From NCBI GenBank assembly GCA_020544565.1, contig CP078014.1:3970016-4034015 (forward strand): a stretch of DNA of 64,000 bases. Reading direction: 5' to 3'. Under the pieces are notes generated by a model. That model saw nothing but the letters and a program-made list of their open reading frames with translations. It made no database searches and was not told the DNA's origin. Below, in pieces: positions 33,471-42,903 of this stretch; position 1 is the stretch's first letter, and each line of letters starts with the position of its first letter. Source of the DNA: Bradyrhizobiaceae bacterium. GTDB taxonomy: Bacteria; Pseudomonadota; Alphaproteobacteria; Rhizobiales; Xanthobacteraceae. The position numbers and the translations under genes were made by a program.

Positions 33471-34139
33471 TTACAGCTTGTGCAGGATCAGATTGAGCTC
33501 TAGCTCGCGGAAGCGGGTGTAGTTGGCGCGCACCCAGTGATGCAGTTCGGAGGCCTCATTGCGGTCGGCGCGCAGGTAGCGCGTGAACGAGAAGTTGAGC
33601 CGGCCGATGATGGACTTGAGGAAGGCGGGCAGGGCCGCGACCCGGAACGGCCGCACCCCGCCGAAGGCGCGGGGCAATTCGCCCCACAGCACGTATTCGT
33701 TCTCCACCGGCACCAGCGCCGCATTCGGGAATGTCGCGCGCAGCATCGCCCACGCCACGGCGGCGGCGCGGTCGCGGTCGGGGATGAACAGCACGATGGG
33801 ATCGACGCCACGGCGATCGGCCTCCTTCATGAAGCCGATATCCGCGATGATGCGGAAGAAATCGTCGAAGGCGTGGAAGCCGAGATCGACCACCTTGGGC
33901 ACGCCGTCGTTGACGATCAGGCGGTCCATCAGCGCCATCTGCCCGAAGGTGTCGCCGATCTGCGCGGTCTCGGTGACGCCGGGCAGGTAGTCGAGCAGCG
34001 ACGGCTCGCGCAGGTTGATGTCGAACGCCGTCACCGCGCCGTGCTGCAGCAGCAGGAATTCCGTCAGCGCCCGCGCGATCAGCGTCTTGCCCACCGCCGG
34101 GCGGGGCGAGCAGACGATGTAGACGGGCGTGCGGCGCAT
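33471..34139 (-). CDS. ParA/MinD-like P-loop NTPase with altered Walker A (second of a pair)
   Basis: 222 aa. A P-loop occurs at the very N-terminus, CSPRPAVGKT (Lys18-Thr19), where the ParA signature lysine (KGGxGKT) is replaced by Arg13. Recognisable ParA-fold strands follow: AVTAFDINLREPSLLDYLPG and VPKVVDLGFHAFDDFFRIIA. The C-terminal 60 residues are basic and aromatic (FLKSIIGRLNFSFTRYLRAD). The start is 34 bases after the stop of the KGGVGKT ATPase gene, so they are co-transcribed. I know no named function; a heterodimeric or regulatory partner is an inference. Confidence 0.7.
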   Translation of the reverse strand: MRRTPVYIVCSPRPAVGKTLIARALTEFLLLQHGAVTAFDINLREPSLLDYLPGVTETAQIGDTFGQMALMDRLIVNDGVPKVVDLGFHAFDDFFRIIADIGFMKEADRRGVDPIVLFIPDRDRAAAVAWAMLRATFPNAALVPVENEYVLWGELPRAFGGVRPFRVAALPAFLKSIIGRLNFSFTRYLRADRNEASELHHWVRANYTRFRELELNLILHKL

Positions 34140-34173
34140 CGGCAGGAACCGACTGTCAGGACCGGGTATTCGC

Positions 34174-34941
34174 TCAGATCTCGCTGGTCGGCGCGCGGGC
34201 GGCGGCGGGCTTGTCCTTGGAGCCGACGATCTCGGTCAGCTTGATGCGATCGAACTCGCCCCACACATTGCCGAGCCAGTGGCGGACATAGCCGCGCAGC
34301 ACGAATGAATAGTTGGCCGGCTCGTCCTTCGGGCCCTTGTTGGCGACGAATTTCAGGAACGGCACCGACGCCACCTCGACCTGCTCGTAGGCCATCTCGT
34401 TGAGCTTGGGGATGGTGAGTTCGGTCGCGTTCTTGATGCGGTGGAAATAGGAATTGTAGGTCGCCTGGTCCCACTCGAAGAAGCTCGTATTGTTGATGAA
34501 GTTCTTCACCAGGAAATATTTCGCGCCGTCCATGAAGTTGGCGGTCTCGGCGATTTCATCGAGCGAGGCGATGGACGGGCCGAGGATGTGGAATACGGCG
34601 AAGGTGATCTGTCCCGAGCGCGCGGCGTCGAGGAAGCCGATGTCGCGCAGCGCGGCGAGCGTCGGCGACAACAGGCCCGCGCGCACGTCGATCACGGTGA
34701 CGCTGGTTCCCGCCGTGTTCAGCGTGTCGAAGATCTTCATCTGGTCGGCCGTGGAGGTCACGTCCACGATCTCGGTGATGTCGGGATGGAAGCGCTTCAG
34801 CGTGCCGCGCGGCGCTTCGGTGTCGAAGGCGCGGGTGGGCACGTTGTTGGCGCTGAAATAGTCGAGAACGGTGCGCGACACCGTGGTCTTGCCGACCCCG
34901 CCCTTGTCCGCGCCCACTACGATCACTGCCGGTTTCGCCAT
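34174..34941 (-). CDS. ParA/MinD-like ATPase with deviant Walker A (first of a pair)
   Basis: 255 aa from ATG 34941 (MAKPAVIVVGADKGGVGKTT). The deviant Walker A KGGVGKT occupies residues 13-19. Further ParA-type elements are TRAFDTEAPRGTLKRFHPD and SVTVIDVRAGLLSPTLAAL, but the switch Asp region reads VIDVRAG rather than the usual D-x-P/D-x-A. No parB, parS-like repeat or flagellar/chemotaxis gene adjoins. The family assignment is secure at the SIMIBI/ParA level only; cargo or polar-localisation roles are speculative. It is paired with the downstream altered-P-loop gene. Confidence 0.8.
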   Translation of the reverse strand: MAKPAVIVVGADKGGVGKTTVSRTVLDYFSANNVPTRAFDTEAPRGTLKRFHPDITEIVDVTSTADQMKIFDTLNTAGTSVTVIDVRAGLLSPTLAALRDIGFLDAARSGQITFAVFHILGPSIASLDEIAETANFMDGAKYFLVKNFINNTSFFEWDQATYNSYFHRIKNATELTIPKLNEMAYEQVEVASVPFLKFVANKGPKDEPANYSFVLRGYVRHWLGNVWGEFDRIKLTEIVGSKDKPAAARAPTSEI

Positions 34942-35097
34942 AAGACCTCTTTCACACAGGCATTCCCGCGCCGGCATCGTTGCCGCGCCATGCACGTCCG
35001 CCCGCTGGCGGCAGCCTGACCTGTTGTCTGCCGGACCATGGCAGAAACGCGGGAGAATTCAATTCTTGACGCTGCGGTTATGCTGAATAACCCGTTG

Positions 35098-36249
35098 CTA
35101 ATGCGGGCCCCAGGGGCCCGCCGGCGGCTCCGCGGGAGGGGACGGCGGCGCGGATGGCGACGGCGCGGTTCCCCACGGGCCGGCATGGGGCTCGGCCGGT
35201 TGTGCGGCCGGCGGGGGCGCGCCGTCGTCCGGCGGGGGCAGCACCGCGGAATCCGGCAGCGGGCCGGGGTCGCGGCCGCCGGCGTAGCGGACCAGCGCCT
35301 TGACGCGGGCCTCGATCGAGGGATGGGTCGCGAACAGGTCGGCGAAGCCCTCGCGCGGATTGTCGACGCACATCTCCATGACTGCGGAGGTCGCGCCGGG
35401 CAATTCGCCGCGGCCCTCGATCTTGCGCAGTGCCGAGATCATGGCGTCGGGGTCCTTAGTCAGCTCCACCGCACCGGCGTCGGCCAGGAATTCGCGCGAG
35501 CGCGACAGCGCGAAGCGCACCACCAGCGACAGCGTCCAGGCGATGGCGATCAGCGCCACCGCCAGCAGGATGGCCAGTCCCGCGCCGCCGCCCCGCCGCT
35601 CGCCGTCCGAGGACGACGATGAGCGGCCGCGGCCGAGCCGCCAGCTCGCATTGAAGAAAATGCGGAAGAACAGTTCGGCGAAGAAGCCGATCACGCCGGC
35701 GATGATCACCGCCACCACCAGAAGCTGCACGTCGCCGTTGCGGATGTGGGTCAGCTCGTGGCCGAGCACCGCTTCGATCTCGCGGTCGTCGAGGGCGTTC
35801 AACAGCCCCGTGGTCACGGTGACGGCGTATTGGCGGCGGTTGAGGCCGCTGGCGAAGGCATTGAGCGCGGGATCGTCCACGATCTTGAGTTTCGGCATCG
35901 GGATGCCGCGCGAGATGCAGAGATTTTCCAGAAGGTTGTAGAGCCGCGGCTGCTCCTTGCGGGTGACGTCGTGGCCGCCGGTGACGGCGTCGATGATCGA
36001 CTGGTGGAAGAAATAGGCGATCACGATCCACGCCGCGGCGCCGAGGGTGGCGTAGGGCAGCGCGCTGACGAGGTCACGCAGCGCCAGCGTCACATAGGCG
36101 TCGAACGGGCGGCCGCTGTCGCTCAGTACCTCGCCGAGCAGCGCGCCCGCGAACACCATGAGGTAGATCAGCAGGAACAGGCCGCCGAGCAGCAGTATCG
36201 AACGCAGCCGGTTCGAGGCGATGTGCGTATAGAGACCGTAGGCGGCCAT
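35098..36249 (-). CDS. M48-family zinc metallopeptidase (HtpX-like) with Pro-rich tail
   Basis: 383 aa. Two N-terminal membrane helices (SILLLGGLFLLIYLMVFAGA and YATLGAAAWIVIAYFFHQS) precede the catalytic domain with HELTHIRNGD (HExxH) and a downstream Glu in REFLADAGAVELTKDPDAM. Two more helices lie between them (LLVVAVIIAGVIGFFAELFF and ILLAVALIAIAWTLSLVVRF). The last ~55 residues are low-complexity Pro/Gly/Ala, unusual for HtpX. It degrades membrane proteins in the inner membrane. It lies 39 bases behind lemA, a conserved pairing. Confidence 0.9.
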   Translation of the reverse strand: MAAYGLYTHIASNRLRSILLLGGLFLLIYLMVFAGALLGEVLSDSGRPFDAYVTLALRDLVSALPYATLGAAAWIVIAYFFHQSIIDAVTGGHDVTRKEQPRLYNLLENLCISRGIPMPKLKIVDDPALNAFASGLNRRQYAVTVTTGLLNALDDREIEAVLGHELTHIRNGDVQLLVVAVIIAGVIGFFAELFFRIFFNASWRLGRGRSSSSSDGERRGGGAGLAILLAVALIAIAWTLSLVVRFALSRSREFLADAGAVELTKDPDAMISALRKIEGRGELPGATSAVMEMCVDNPREGFADLFATHPSIEARVKALVRYAGGRDPGPLPDSAVLPPPDDGAPPPAAQPAEPHAGPWGTAPSPSAPPSPPAEPPAGPWGPH

Positions 36250-36288
36250 GATGCGCTGCCCGTGCTGGCTCGGCGTGCGGCGCGCCGC

Positions 36289-36849
36289 CTAGAACTTCAC
36301 CGTCGGCGCCTGCTCGATCTGGCCGCGCTGCTCGCCGAGATCGAAGAAATCCTTCTTGGTGAAACCCAGCGCGCCGGCGAACAGCGCCGCGGGCAGTTGC
36401 TGGATGCCGGTGTTGTATTCCTGCACGGCGTTGTTGAAGAAGCGGCGGCTGGCGGCGATCTTGTTCTCGATGTCCGACAGCTCGGACTGCAACTGCTGGA
36501 AATTCGCATTGGCCTTGAGGTCGGGATAGGCCTCCGACAGCGCGATCAGGCGGCCGAGTGCGGCGGTGAGCTGGCCCTCGGTCGCCGACACCTGCGCCGG
36601 TCCCTGCGCTGACATCGCCGCGTTGCGGGCCTTCACCACGTCCTCCAGCGTGCCGCGCTCGTGGGTGGCGTAGCCCTTCACGGTCTCGACCAGGTTCGGG
36701 ATCAGGTCGTGGCGCTGCTTGAGTTGTACGTCGATATCGGCGAATGCCTGCGACACCCGTTGCGACAGGGCCACCAGCCGGTTGTAGGCGCCGAACACGA
36801 ACAGGGCGATGACGACGATGACACCGATTAAAATCAGGCCGGACGACAT
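36289..36849 (-). CDS. lemA: LemA family protein
   Basis: 186 aa from ATG 36849, with AAGGAG upstream; a TTG three codons earlier is less likely. A single N-terminal helix (LILIGVIVVIALFVFGAYNR) is followed by the LemA helical bundle: QRVSQAFADIDVQLKQRHDL, LIPNLVETVKGYATHERGTL and AAASRRFFNNAVQEYNT-like segment. LemA proteins are small envelope-anchored coiled-coil proteins of unknown mechanism, often upstream of an HtpX-like protease, as here. Confidence 0.92.
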   Translation of the reverse strand: MSSGLILIGVIVVIALFVFGAYNRLVALSQRVSQAFADIDVQLKQRHDLIPNLVETVKGYATHERGTLEDVVKARNAAMSAQGPAQVSATEGQLTAALGRLIALSEAYPDLKANANFQQLQSELSDIENKIAASRRFFNNAVQEYNTGIQQLPAALFAGALGFTKKDFFDLGEQRGQIEQAPTVKF

Positions 36850-36890
36850 GAGGAGCAACTCCTTGAGGCAATGAAAGGGCCTAGCCTAGT

Positions 36891-37035
36891 GTGTTTTATG
36901 TTCTGAAGAAAAGAGGTTGATCCGTCATGGCCGGGCTTGTCCCGGCCATCCACGTCTTGCTTCGATGAAATTCCCAAGACGTGGATGCCCGGCATAAAGC
37001 CGGGCATGACGAAGGTTGATTCCGCCTAATCAAAC
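36891..37035 (+). repeat. Dispersed hairpin element, family A, copy 4
   Basis: The core at 36924-37010 begins GTCATGGCCGGGCTTGTCCC and ends GCCCGGCATAAAGCCGGGCA, nearly identical to copies 1 and 3. AT-rich outer parts (TAGTGTGTTTTATG on the left, AAACTATTTTA on the right) are loosely inverted. It lies between lemA and the Rsm22-like gene. Confidence 0.75.
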
Positions 37036-37123
37036 TATTTTAAACGATATTTCCGTGTGGCGGCAGGGGCCGCGCTGTGTCAGTGGTCGCGCATGGGGCG
37101 AGCGGGTTCGACCGACGAGTCGG

Positions 37124-38116
37124 TCATTCCCCCGTTGGTGTTGTGGCGGGCAGGACCGCATCGCCCCAGGCCCACTTGCGGGCCTGGCGGTAGGCGTCCC
37201 TGTCGCGATGCGGCACGGTGGCGGTCTCGAGGCCGTGGCTGGTGCACAGTTTCGCCGTCACCGCGATCTTCGTCGTTTGGGGTTGGGCCAGCACGCGGGC
37301 CGGCCGCTGCACCACCGGTTTGCGCGACAGCGCCACATAGCTGAACTTCTCGTCCTCGTAGGGCAGCGCCGCGCCCTTGAGGTGCTTGTGCGCGCGCGAG
37401 CGTTGCAGCCGCTGGGTGAAATGGCACCAGTCGGGCGGCGCGAGCGGACAGGTCATGTCGTGCGGGCAGGGCGCGACGACATGCGCGCCTTGTGCGATCA
37501 GCCGTGCCCGCAGCGCGATGATGCGCGCATAGCCTGCCGGGGTGCCGGGTTCGACCACGAGCAGCAGGCCGCGCGTCTTCGCCCACAGCGCATCCGCCAG
37601 CGCCGCCTGCGCGGCCGCGTCGATCTCGTTGACGACGTAGCTCGCCACCACGAGGTCGGCTTCGGGCGCCTGCGCGAGCGCGGCGCGCGCGTCGCCGGCC
37701 TCAAAGCGCAGCGCGTTGAAGCGCGGACGTTCGCGCATCAGCTCGATGGCGAGAGCGCGCAGCGCCGCGTTGGCGTCGATGAGCGTGAACGACTCGAGCG
37801 TCGCGAAAGCTTCCGCCGCCGCCCATGTGGCTGTGCCCGGTCCGGCGCCGACATCGAGCAGGCTGTGCGGCGCGAAGTCCGGGTCGATCTCCGTCAGCGC
37901 GGTCAGGCTGGCGGCGACGGCGGCATAGGTTCCCGGCATCCGCGCCAGCGCATAGGCGAGGGCGTCCTGCTCGGTGCGGATGCGGCCTGATCCGCCGCCG
38001 CCGCGATAGGTCTGCGAGATCGCGCCGGCCCGCCGCGCGGCGTCGGCCCGTGACAGGCCTTCGGCCTTACGGGTCAGGGCTGCCTGTAGTTCTGCGAGAA
38101 GGTTGGGGGAGATCAT
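37124..38116 (-). CDS. Rsm22-like small-subunit rRNA methyltransferase family protein
   Basis: 330 aa from ATG 38116 ([20 protein letters not shown]). SAM-binding motif I is [20 protein letters not shown], followed by the acidic [16 protein letters not shown] strand and [10 protein letters not shown]. The Cys-rich [20 protein letters not shown] segment matches the iron-sulfur-binding region described for mitochondrial Rsm22/METTL17. The role is in ribosome small-subunit assembly; catalytic activity of this family is debated. A family-B repeat overlaps the region just upstream of the start, so an ATG four codons earlier (38128) would place the repeat edge in the leader. Confidence 0.85.
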   Translation of the reverse strand: MISPNLLAELQAALTRKAEGLSRADAARRAGAISQTYRGGGGSGRIRTEQDALAYALARMPGTYAAVAASLTALTEIDPDFAPHSLLDVGAGPGTATWAAAEAFATLESFTLIDANAALRALAIELMRERPRFNALRFEAGDARAALAQAPEADLVVASYVVNEIDAAAQAALADALWAKTRGLLLVVEPGTPAGYARIIALRARLIAQGAHVVAPCPHDMTCPLAPPDWCHFTQRLQRSRAHKHLKGAALPYEDEKFSYVALSRKPVVQRPARVLAQPQTTKIAVTAKLCTSHGLETATVPHRDRDAYRQARKWAWGDAVLPATTPTGE

Positions 38117-38131
38117 CAATAACAACATACG

Positions 38132-38256
38132 ATGTCGTCCCCGCGAAGGCGGGGACCCATACTTCCTGAACCTTGCTTGTTGCAGGAAGTCTTCCGGCAA
38201 TCTTTTCAGATTGAGAGGCAGGTGGCTATGGGTCCCCGCCTTCGCGGGGACGACAT
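38132..38256 (+). repeat. Family-B inverted repeat element
   Basis: Two ~30-base arms, starting ATGTCGTCCCCGCGAAGG and ending in its reverse complement, face each other across ~65 bases. The inner part has its own short inverted segments (CTTCCTG / CAGGAAG). It lies between smc and the Rsm22-like gene, directly at the 5' end of the latter. A shortened relative is at 10516. Confidence 0.75.
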
Positions 38257-38314
38257 TTCGAAAGTTGCAGGTTTGGCTCGTTTAACCTCTCCCTCACGGG
38301 AAGGATGAAACGGA

Positions 38315-41300
38315 TCACGCCACGTTCTGGTCCAGCACCTTCATCGCGCCGTCGAGATCGACGGAGACGAGTTGCGACACGCCGCGCTCGGCCATGGTGA
38401 CGCCGAACAGCCTGTTCATGCGCGCCATGGTGATCGGGTTGTGGGTGATGATGATGAAGCGCGTCTCGGTGGAGGCCGTCATCTCGTGCAGCAGGTTGCA
38501 GAACCGCTCGACGTTGTGGTCGTCCAGCGGTGCGTCGACTTCGTCCAGCACGCAGATCGGCGACGGGTTGGTCAGGAACACCGCGAAGATCAGCGCCAGC
38601 GCCGTCAGCGCCTGCTCGCCGCCGGACAACAGCGATAGCGTCTGCGGCTTCTTGCCGGGCGGCTTGGCGATGATTTCGAGGCCGGCTTCCAGCGGATCGT
38701 CGCTCTCGATCAGGTGCAGTTCGGCCTGGCCGCCGCCGAACAGCTCGGTGAACAGCCGCTTGAAGTGGCCGTTGACGGTCTCGAACGAAGTCAGCAGGCG
38801 CTCGCGCGCTTCCTTGTTGAGGCTCTGGATGCCGGTGCGCAGCTTCTTGATGGCTTCGACCAGATCGTCGCGCTCGGTGGTGAGGCCGAGATGCTGGGCT
38901 TCGACCTCGCGTAGTTCCTCCTCGGCGCGGAGGTTGACAGCGCCGAGGCGCTCGCGGTCGCGGCGGAGTTTCTCGAGATCGGCTTCGACGTCCGCCACCG
39001 GCGGCAGCTCGGCGCCCGGCTCGATCTCGGCCAGCGCGGCGACGCCGTGGGGCTCGACTTCGAGCATGTCGCGGATTTCGTGCTCGATGTCGTCGAGGCG
39101 GCGCTTGGTGCCGTCCATGCGCTCCTCGGAGCGGGCGCAGGCTTCGCGCGACGCCGACAGGGCTTCGAGAGTGGCGCGGGCGACGCGGTCGGTCTCCGCC
39201 ATCGCGGTCTCGGCAGCGGCCAGCGCGTCGGCGGCGGCGCGTCGCTCGCTCTCGGCGATCTCGATTTCGGTGATCAGCGCGCTGCGCTTCTCGGCGAACA
39301 CCTCCGGCGCGTTTTCAAGCTCGGTGCGCTCGGTGGTGACCTCGACGATGCGGGCCTCGATGGTGCTGATTTGCGCGGCGGCGTTCTCCTGCCGGTTCTG
39401 CCATTCGGTACGCTCGGCGACGATGGCCTGCACCCGGCGGTCGGCGAGTTCGGCCTCGCGCGCAAGCGCCTGCGCCTCGGCGCGCACCTGGGCGGCGAGG
39501 CGGCGATGGCCCTCCATGTCGGCGCGGGCGGCGGCGAGCTTCTCCTCGTTGTCGGCGCTGGCCGGAAGTTCGTCCAGCAGGACGACGGCGCTGTCGTGGG
39601 CGCCGTCGGCTTCGGCACGGTCGATGGCGAGCCGGGCGCGGCGCTCCTCCAGCGCCGAGCGGCGCGCGGCATGGCGGTTGATCTCGCGCTCGGCCGCGGC
39701 GTGGCGCTCGCGCGCGGCGTTGGCTTCGCGCTGGGCGTTGCGCACGGCTTCGCGCGCGGCGCTCTCGGTGGCGGCTGCGGCCTTCACGGCAGCTTCAGCC
39801 GCTTCCAGCGCCTCGCGCTTGGCGAGGGCGTCGGTGCGTGCCTGTTCGAGTTCGGTCTCGATGTCGACGAGGCGGGCGCGTTCGGCGAGGCGGCGGGCCG
39901 CGCCGGTCGGCGCATGGGCGGCGGCCACGAAACCGTCCCAGCGCCAGACGTCGCCTTCCAGCGACACCAGCCGCTGACCGGTCCTGAGTTGCGCGACGAG
40001 CTGCGCGCCGCGTTCCCTGGCAACGACGCCGATCTGCGCCAGGCGCCGCGCCAGTTCCGGCGGGGCCTGCACATGCGCGGCCAGCGGCTCGACGCCATCC
40101 GGCAGCGCGGGATCGCCATCGACCGCGCCGAGATGCGACCAGTGCATCGGCGCGCTCGGATCGACCGGGGCGTCGAGATCGTCGCCGAGCACCGCGCCAA
40201 AGGCTTTCTCATAGCCCTTGGTCACGGTGATCCCGTCGATGATCGGCGGCCACAGGCTCTTGGTCTCGCCGTTGACCAGCTTGGCGATGGTTTTGGCTTC
40301 GGTTTCCAGCCGCTGCACCCGCTTGTCGGCTTCGGCGAGCGGCGCGCGGGAGGCTTCCAGCCGGGCACGGACCTCGGCATGGGCAGTTTCGCTGGCCTCG
40401 CCCTCGATCTCGGATTCCGCCAGCATCTGCTGCGCGGCTTCCATGGCGCCGGCAAGCGTCTCCAGGTCGCCGAGCCCGCCGGTGTCCTGCGCGAGCTGCG
40501 CCACTTCGGCCTCGACGCTGGCGATGTCCTGATCGAGCCGCGCGAGGCGGTCGCGATGGGTGCGGACATTGGCCTCGAACTGGTTGCGGCGTGCGGTGAG
40601 TTCGGCGAGCGCGGTGGTCAGTTCGGAGAAGGTGCGCTCGGCTTCCGCCAGCGTCGCCTCGGCCTCGGCGACACGCTCGTCGACGCCGCTGCGCTGCTCC
40701 ACCCGCGACTTGATCTCCTCCTTCAGCTCCGCGTCCTCGGACAACAGCCGCGACAGCGCCACGTCGGCGTCGGAGAGCTGGCGCTGCTCGCGCGCGATGT
40801 CGGCGGTGAACTGGGTCAGGCGGCGGTCGAGTTCGGTGACGCGCTCGCGGGCGCGGGCCTCCTCGCGATCGAGCATGTCGCGGGCGTTGGTGAGGCGCTG
40901 CAGGCCGGCGGCGGCGCGGGCTTCGTTCTCGCGCAGGCCCGGCAATTCCGCGGCGCGGATCGCCTGGATGCGGGCGGCCTCGGCCTGGTGCTGGGTGCGC
41001 TCGGCCTGTTCGCGGACGTTGCGGTCGTGGGTCTGGCCGGCTTCGGCGACGTCGGCATGGGCCTGCAGCCAGCGCAGGTGGAACAGCATGGCCTCGGCCT
41101 TGCGCACCTTGGCGGCGACCTCGCGGAAGCGGATCGCCTGCCGCGCCTGCTTCTTCAGGCCCTCGATCTGGCCGGCGAGCTGGCCGACCACGTCCTCGAC
41201 GCGGGTGAGGTTGGTTTCGGCGGCCTTGAGGCGCAGCTCGGCCTCGTGGCGGCGGGCGTGCAGGCCGGCGACGCCGGCGGCGTCCTCCAGCACCCGGCGG

Positions 41301-41779
41301 CGCTGGTCGGGCCGTGCCTGGATGATCTCGCCGATCTTGCCCTGGTGGACGAGGGCAGGCGAGCGCGCGCCGGTGGCGGCGTCGGCGAACATGATCTGCA
41401 CGTCGCGGGCGCGCACGTCCTTGCCGTTGATGCGGTAGACCGAGCCGGCCTCGCGCTCGATCCGGCGCGAGATGTCGAGCATGTCGTATTCGTTGAAGGC
41501 GGCGGGCGCGCCACGGTCGTTGTTGTCCACCGTCATGGTGACTTCGGCGTGGTTGCGCGCGGGACGGTTGCCGGAGCCGGCGAAGATCACCGCGTCCATG
41601 TCGGCGGCGCGCAACGACTTGTGCGAGGTCTCGCCCATCACCCAGCGCAGCGCCTCGACGAGGTTCGACTTGCCGCAGCCATTGGGGCCGACCACGCCGG
41701 TCAGGCCGGGCTCGATCATGAAATCGGTCGGCTCGACGAACGACTTGAATCCGTGAAGGCGCAGGCGGGTGAGTTTCAT
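38315..41779 (-). CDS. smc: Chromosome segregation protein SMC
   Basis: 1154 aa. Walker A is GVVGPNGCGKSNLVEALRWV (~28-47) at the N-terminal head; a long coiled coil follows, then a hinge region around SLWPPIIDGITVTKGYEKAF to ~residue 640. A second coiled coil leads to the C-terminal head, with signature LSLLSGGEQALTALALIFAV and Walker B ICVLDEVDAPLDDHNVERF. As a dimer with ScpA/ScpB it organises the chromosome. In this lineage smc follows mutY-DUF721-dsbA, as it does here. Confidence 0.97.
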   Translation of the reverse strand: MKLTRLRLHGFKSFVEPTDFMIEPGLTGVVGPNGCGKSNLVEALRWVMGETSHKSLRAADMDAVIFAGSGNRPARNHAEVTMTVDNNDRGAPAAFNEYDMLDISRRIEREAGSVYRINGKDVRARDVQIMFADAATGARSPALVHQGKIGEIIQARPDQRRRVLEDAAGVAGLHARRHEAELRLKAAETNLTRVEDVVGQLAGQIEGLKKQARQAIRFREVAAKVRKAEAMLFHLRWLQAHADVAEAGQTHDRNVREQAERTQHQAEAARIQAIRAAELPGLRENEARAAAGLQRLTNARDMLDREEARARERVTELDRRLTQFTADIAREQRQLSDADVALSRLLSEDAELKEEIKSRVEQRSGVDERVAEAEATLAEAERTFSELTTALAELTARRNQFEANVRTHRDRLARLDQDIASVEAEVAQLAQDTGGLGDLETLAGAMEAAQQMLAESEIEGEASETAHAEVRARLEASRAPLAEADKRVQRLETEAKTIAKLVNGETKSLWPPIIDGITVTKGYEKAFGAVLGDDLDAPVDPSAPMHWSHLGAVDGDPALPDGVEPLAAHVQAPPELARRLAQIGVVARERGAQLVAQLRTGQRLVSLEGDVWRWDGFVAAAHAPTGAARRLAERARLVDIETELEQARTDALAKREALEAAEAAVKAAAATESAAREAVRNAQREANAARERHAAAEREINRHAARRSALEERRARLAIDRAEADGAHDSAVVLLDELPASADNEEKLAAARADMEGHRRLAAQVRAEAQALAREAELADRRVQAIVAERTEWQNRQENAAAQISTIEARIVEVTTERTELENAPEVFAEKRSALITEIEIAESERRAAADALAAAETAMAETDRVARATLEALSASREACARSEERMDGTKRRLDDIEHEIRDMLEVEPHGVAALAEIEPGAELPPVADVEADLEKLRRDRERLGAVNLRAEEELREVEAQHLGLTTERDDLVEAIKKLRTGIQSLNKEARERLLTSFETVNGHFKRLFTELFGGGQAELHLIESDDPLEAGLEIIAKPPGKKPQTLSLLSGGEQALTALALIFAVFLTNPSPICVLDEVDAPLDDHNVERFCNLLHEMTASTETRFIIITHNPITMARMNRLFGVTMAERGVSQLVSVDLDGAMKVLDQNVA

Positions 41780-42126
41780 GCCATCATGCTCTGTTGGCCG
41801 GGGCGGAACGATCCAGCCGGGGCAAGGTCATCGCAGGCCCTTGCCAATATAACCGAGTCGCGGAATGCGCCTCGGACTGTCCGCACAATGGCGACGCCGG
41901 CCCGTCAGGGCAACAGCGCAAGGGGGCTTTTCCCAAGGGAATTCGGATGCCATTCCGGCGAAATTCCTGTGGAATTTCCGAGGGATTCGGCAAAATTTTT
42001 CAGGGGATTCCGGCGTTCGTCGGGCGACAATGCGGCGCGCCGGCGCAAGCCGCGCATCCCGGGAACCTGCATCGATATATCGCGTCCGGCGCAATCCGCG
42101 CGCCGGGGTCGACGCAAGTGGAACGG
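41780..42126. other. 347-base gap between smc and the DsbA-like gene
   Basis: No gene is supported. The stretch 41935-42015 is AT-richer than its surroundings and rich in GGAATT/ATTCC words, including a perfect hairpin GAAATTCC-TGT-GGAATTTC at 41960-41978. It probably holds the smc promoter; I cannot point to a -35/-10 pair. Confidence 0.4.
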
Positions 42127-42777
42127 TCAGCTCTTGAGCAGCGGCTTGATGATTTTCTCGAAGCCCTCAAACGAGGTCTCGCCGCGCACCAGCGTGCCGT
42201 TGATGAAGAAGCTCGGCGTCGAGTCGATCTTGAGCGTCTTGTAGGCGTGCTCGCGGACGTCGAGGATGCCCTTCTGCACCGTGGGGTCGTTCTGGACGCA
42301 GTCCTTGATCATCTGCTCGCTGAAGCCGGCCTGCTTGCCGACGCGGTTGATGGTGCCGAGCGCGTCCGTCACGAGGTCATTCTGCTGCCGGAACAGCATG
42401 TCGACCACCGCGAAATATTTCTGGGCATCGTCCTTGGCGACGCAGCGCGCCAGCGCGGAGGCGGCGAGCGCCACCTGATCCAGCGGGAATTCGCGGAAGA
42501 TGAAGCGCACCTTGCCGGTGTCGATGTATTCGGACTTGAGCTTGGGGAAGACGTCCTTGGTGAAGGTCGCGCAATGCGGGCAGGTCATCGAGGCGTATTC
42601 GATGATGGTGACGGGGGCATCCTTCGCGCCCAGCGCCATGTCGCCGAGCGGGCCGGCCTTGGCGAGGTCGGAGGCGGACTGGGCGCGGGCCTCGGCCACG
42701 AGGCGCAGCGGCGAGAGGCCGGCCGCGGCGGCAAGCCCGGCGAGGGTGAGGGCGGCGGTGAAGGCGCGGCGCGTCAT
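42127..42777 (-). CDS. Periplasmic DsbA-like thiol:disulfide oxidoreductase
   Basis: 216 aa from ATG 42777. A Tat-like or Sec signal (MTRRAFTAALTLAGLAAAAG) ends at AEARAQS. The thioredoxin fold follows, with active site TCPHC (Cys66 and Cys69) in EYASMTCPHCATF and the cis-Pro loop STPSFFINGTLVRG. Proteins of this type oxidise or isomerise disulfides of exported proteins, and members of the subfamily sit between DUF721 and smc in Rhizobiales. No lipobox is present. Confidence 0.92.
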   Translation of the reverse strand: MTRRAFTAALTLAGLAAAAGLSPLRLVAEARAQSASDLAKAGPLGDMALGAKDAPVTIIEYASMTCPHCATFTKDVFPKLKSEYIDTGKVRFIFREFPLDQVALAASALARCVAKDDAQKYFAVVDMLFRQQNDLVTDALGTINRVGKQAGFSEQMIKDCVQNDPTVQKGILDVREHAYKTLKIDSTPSFFINGTLVRGETSFEGFEKIIKPLLKS

Positions 42778-42903
42778 GTGCAACGGTCTGCTCCGGACAA
42801 AACATGCGGGCGGCGTGGGATCGCGCCCGGTTGATGGCTGTGGCTAGCTTGAAACCATAATTGTGGCAATGCCGCGCCGGTATCGCGTTGATGGGCGGCG
42901 GTG

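Noticed and set aside
39047-42244. 1065-codon open frame on the plus strand
   Set aside because: Antisense to smc and its upstream gap; low-complexity Gly/Leu/Arg composition.
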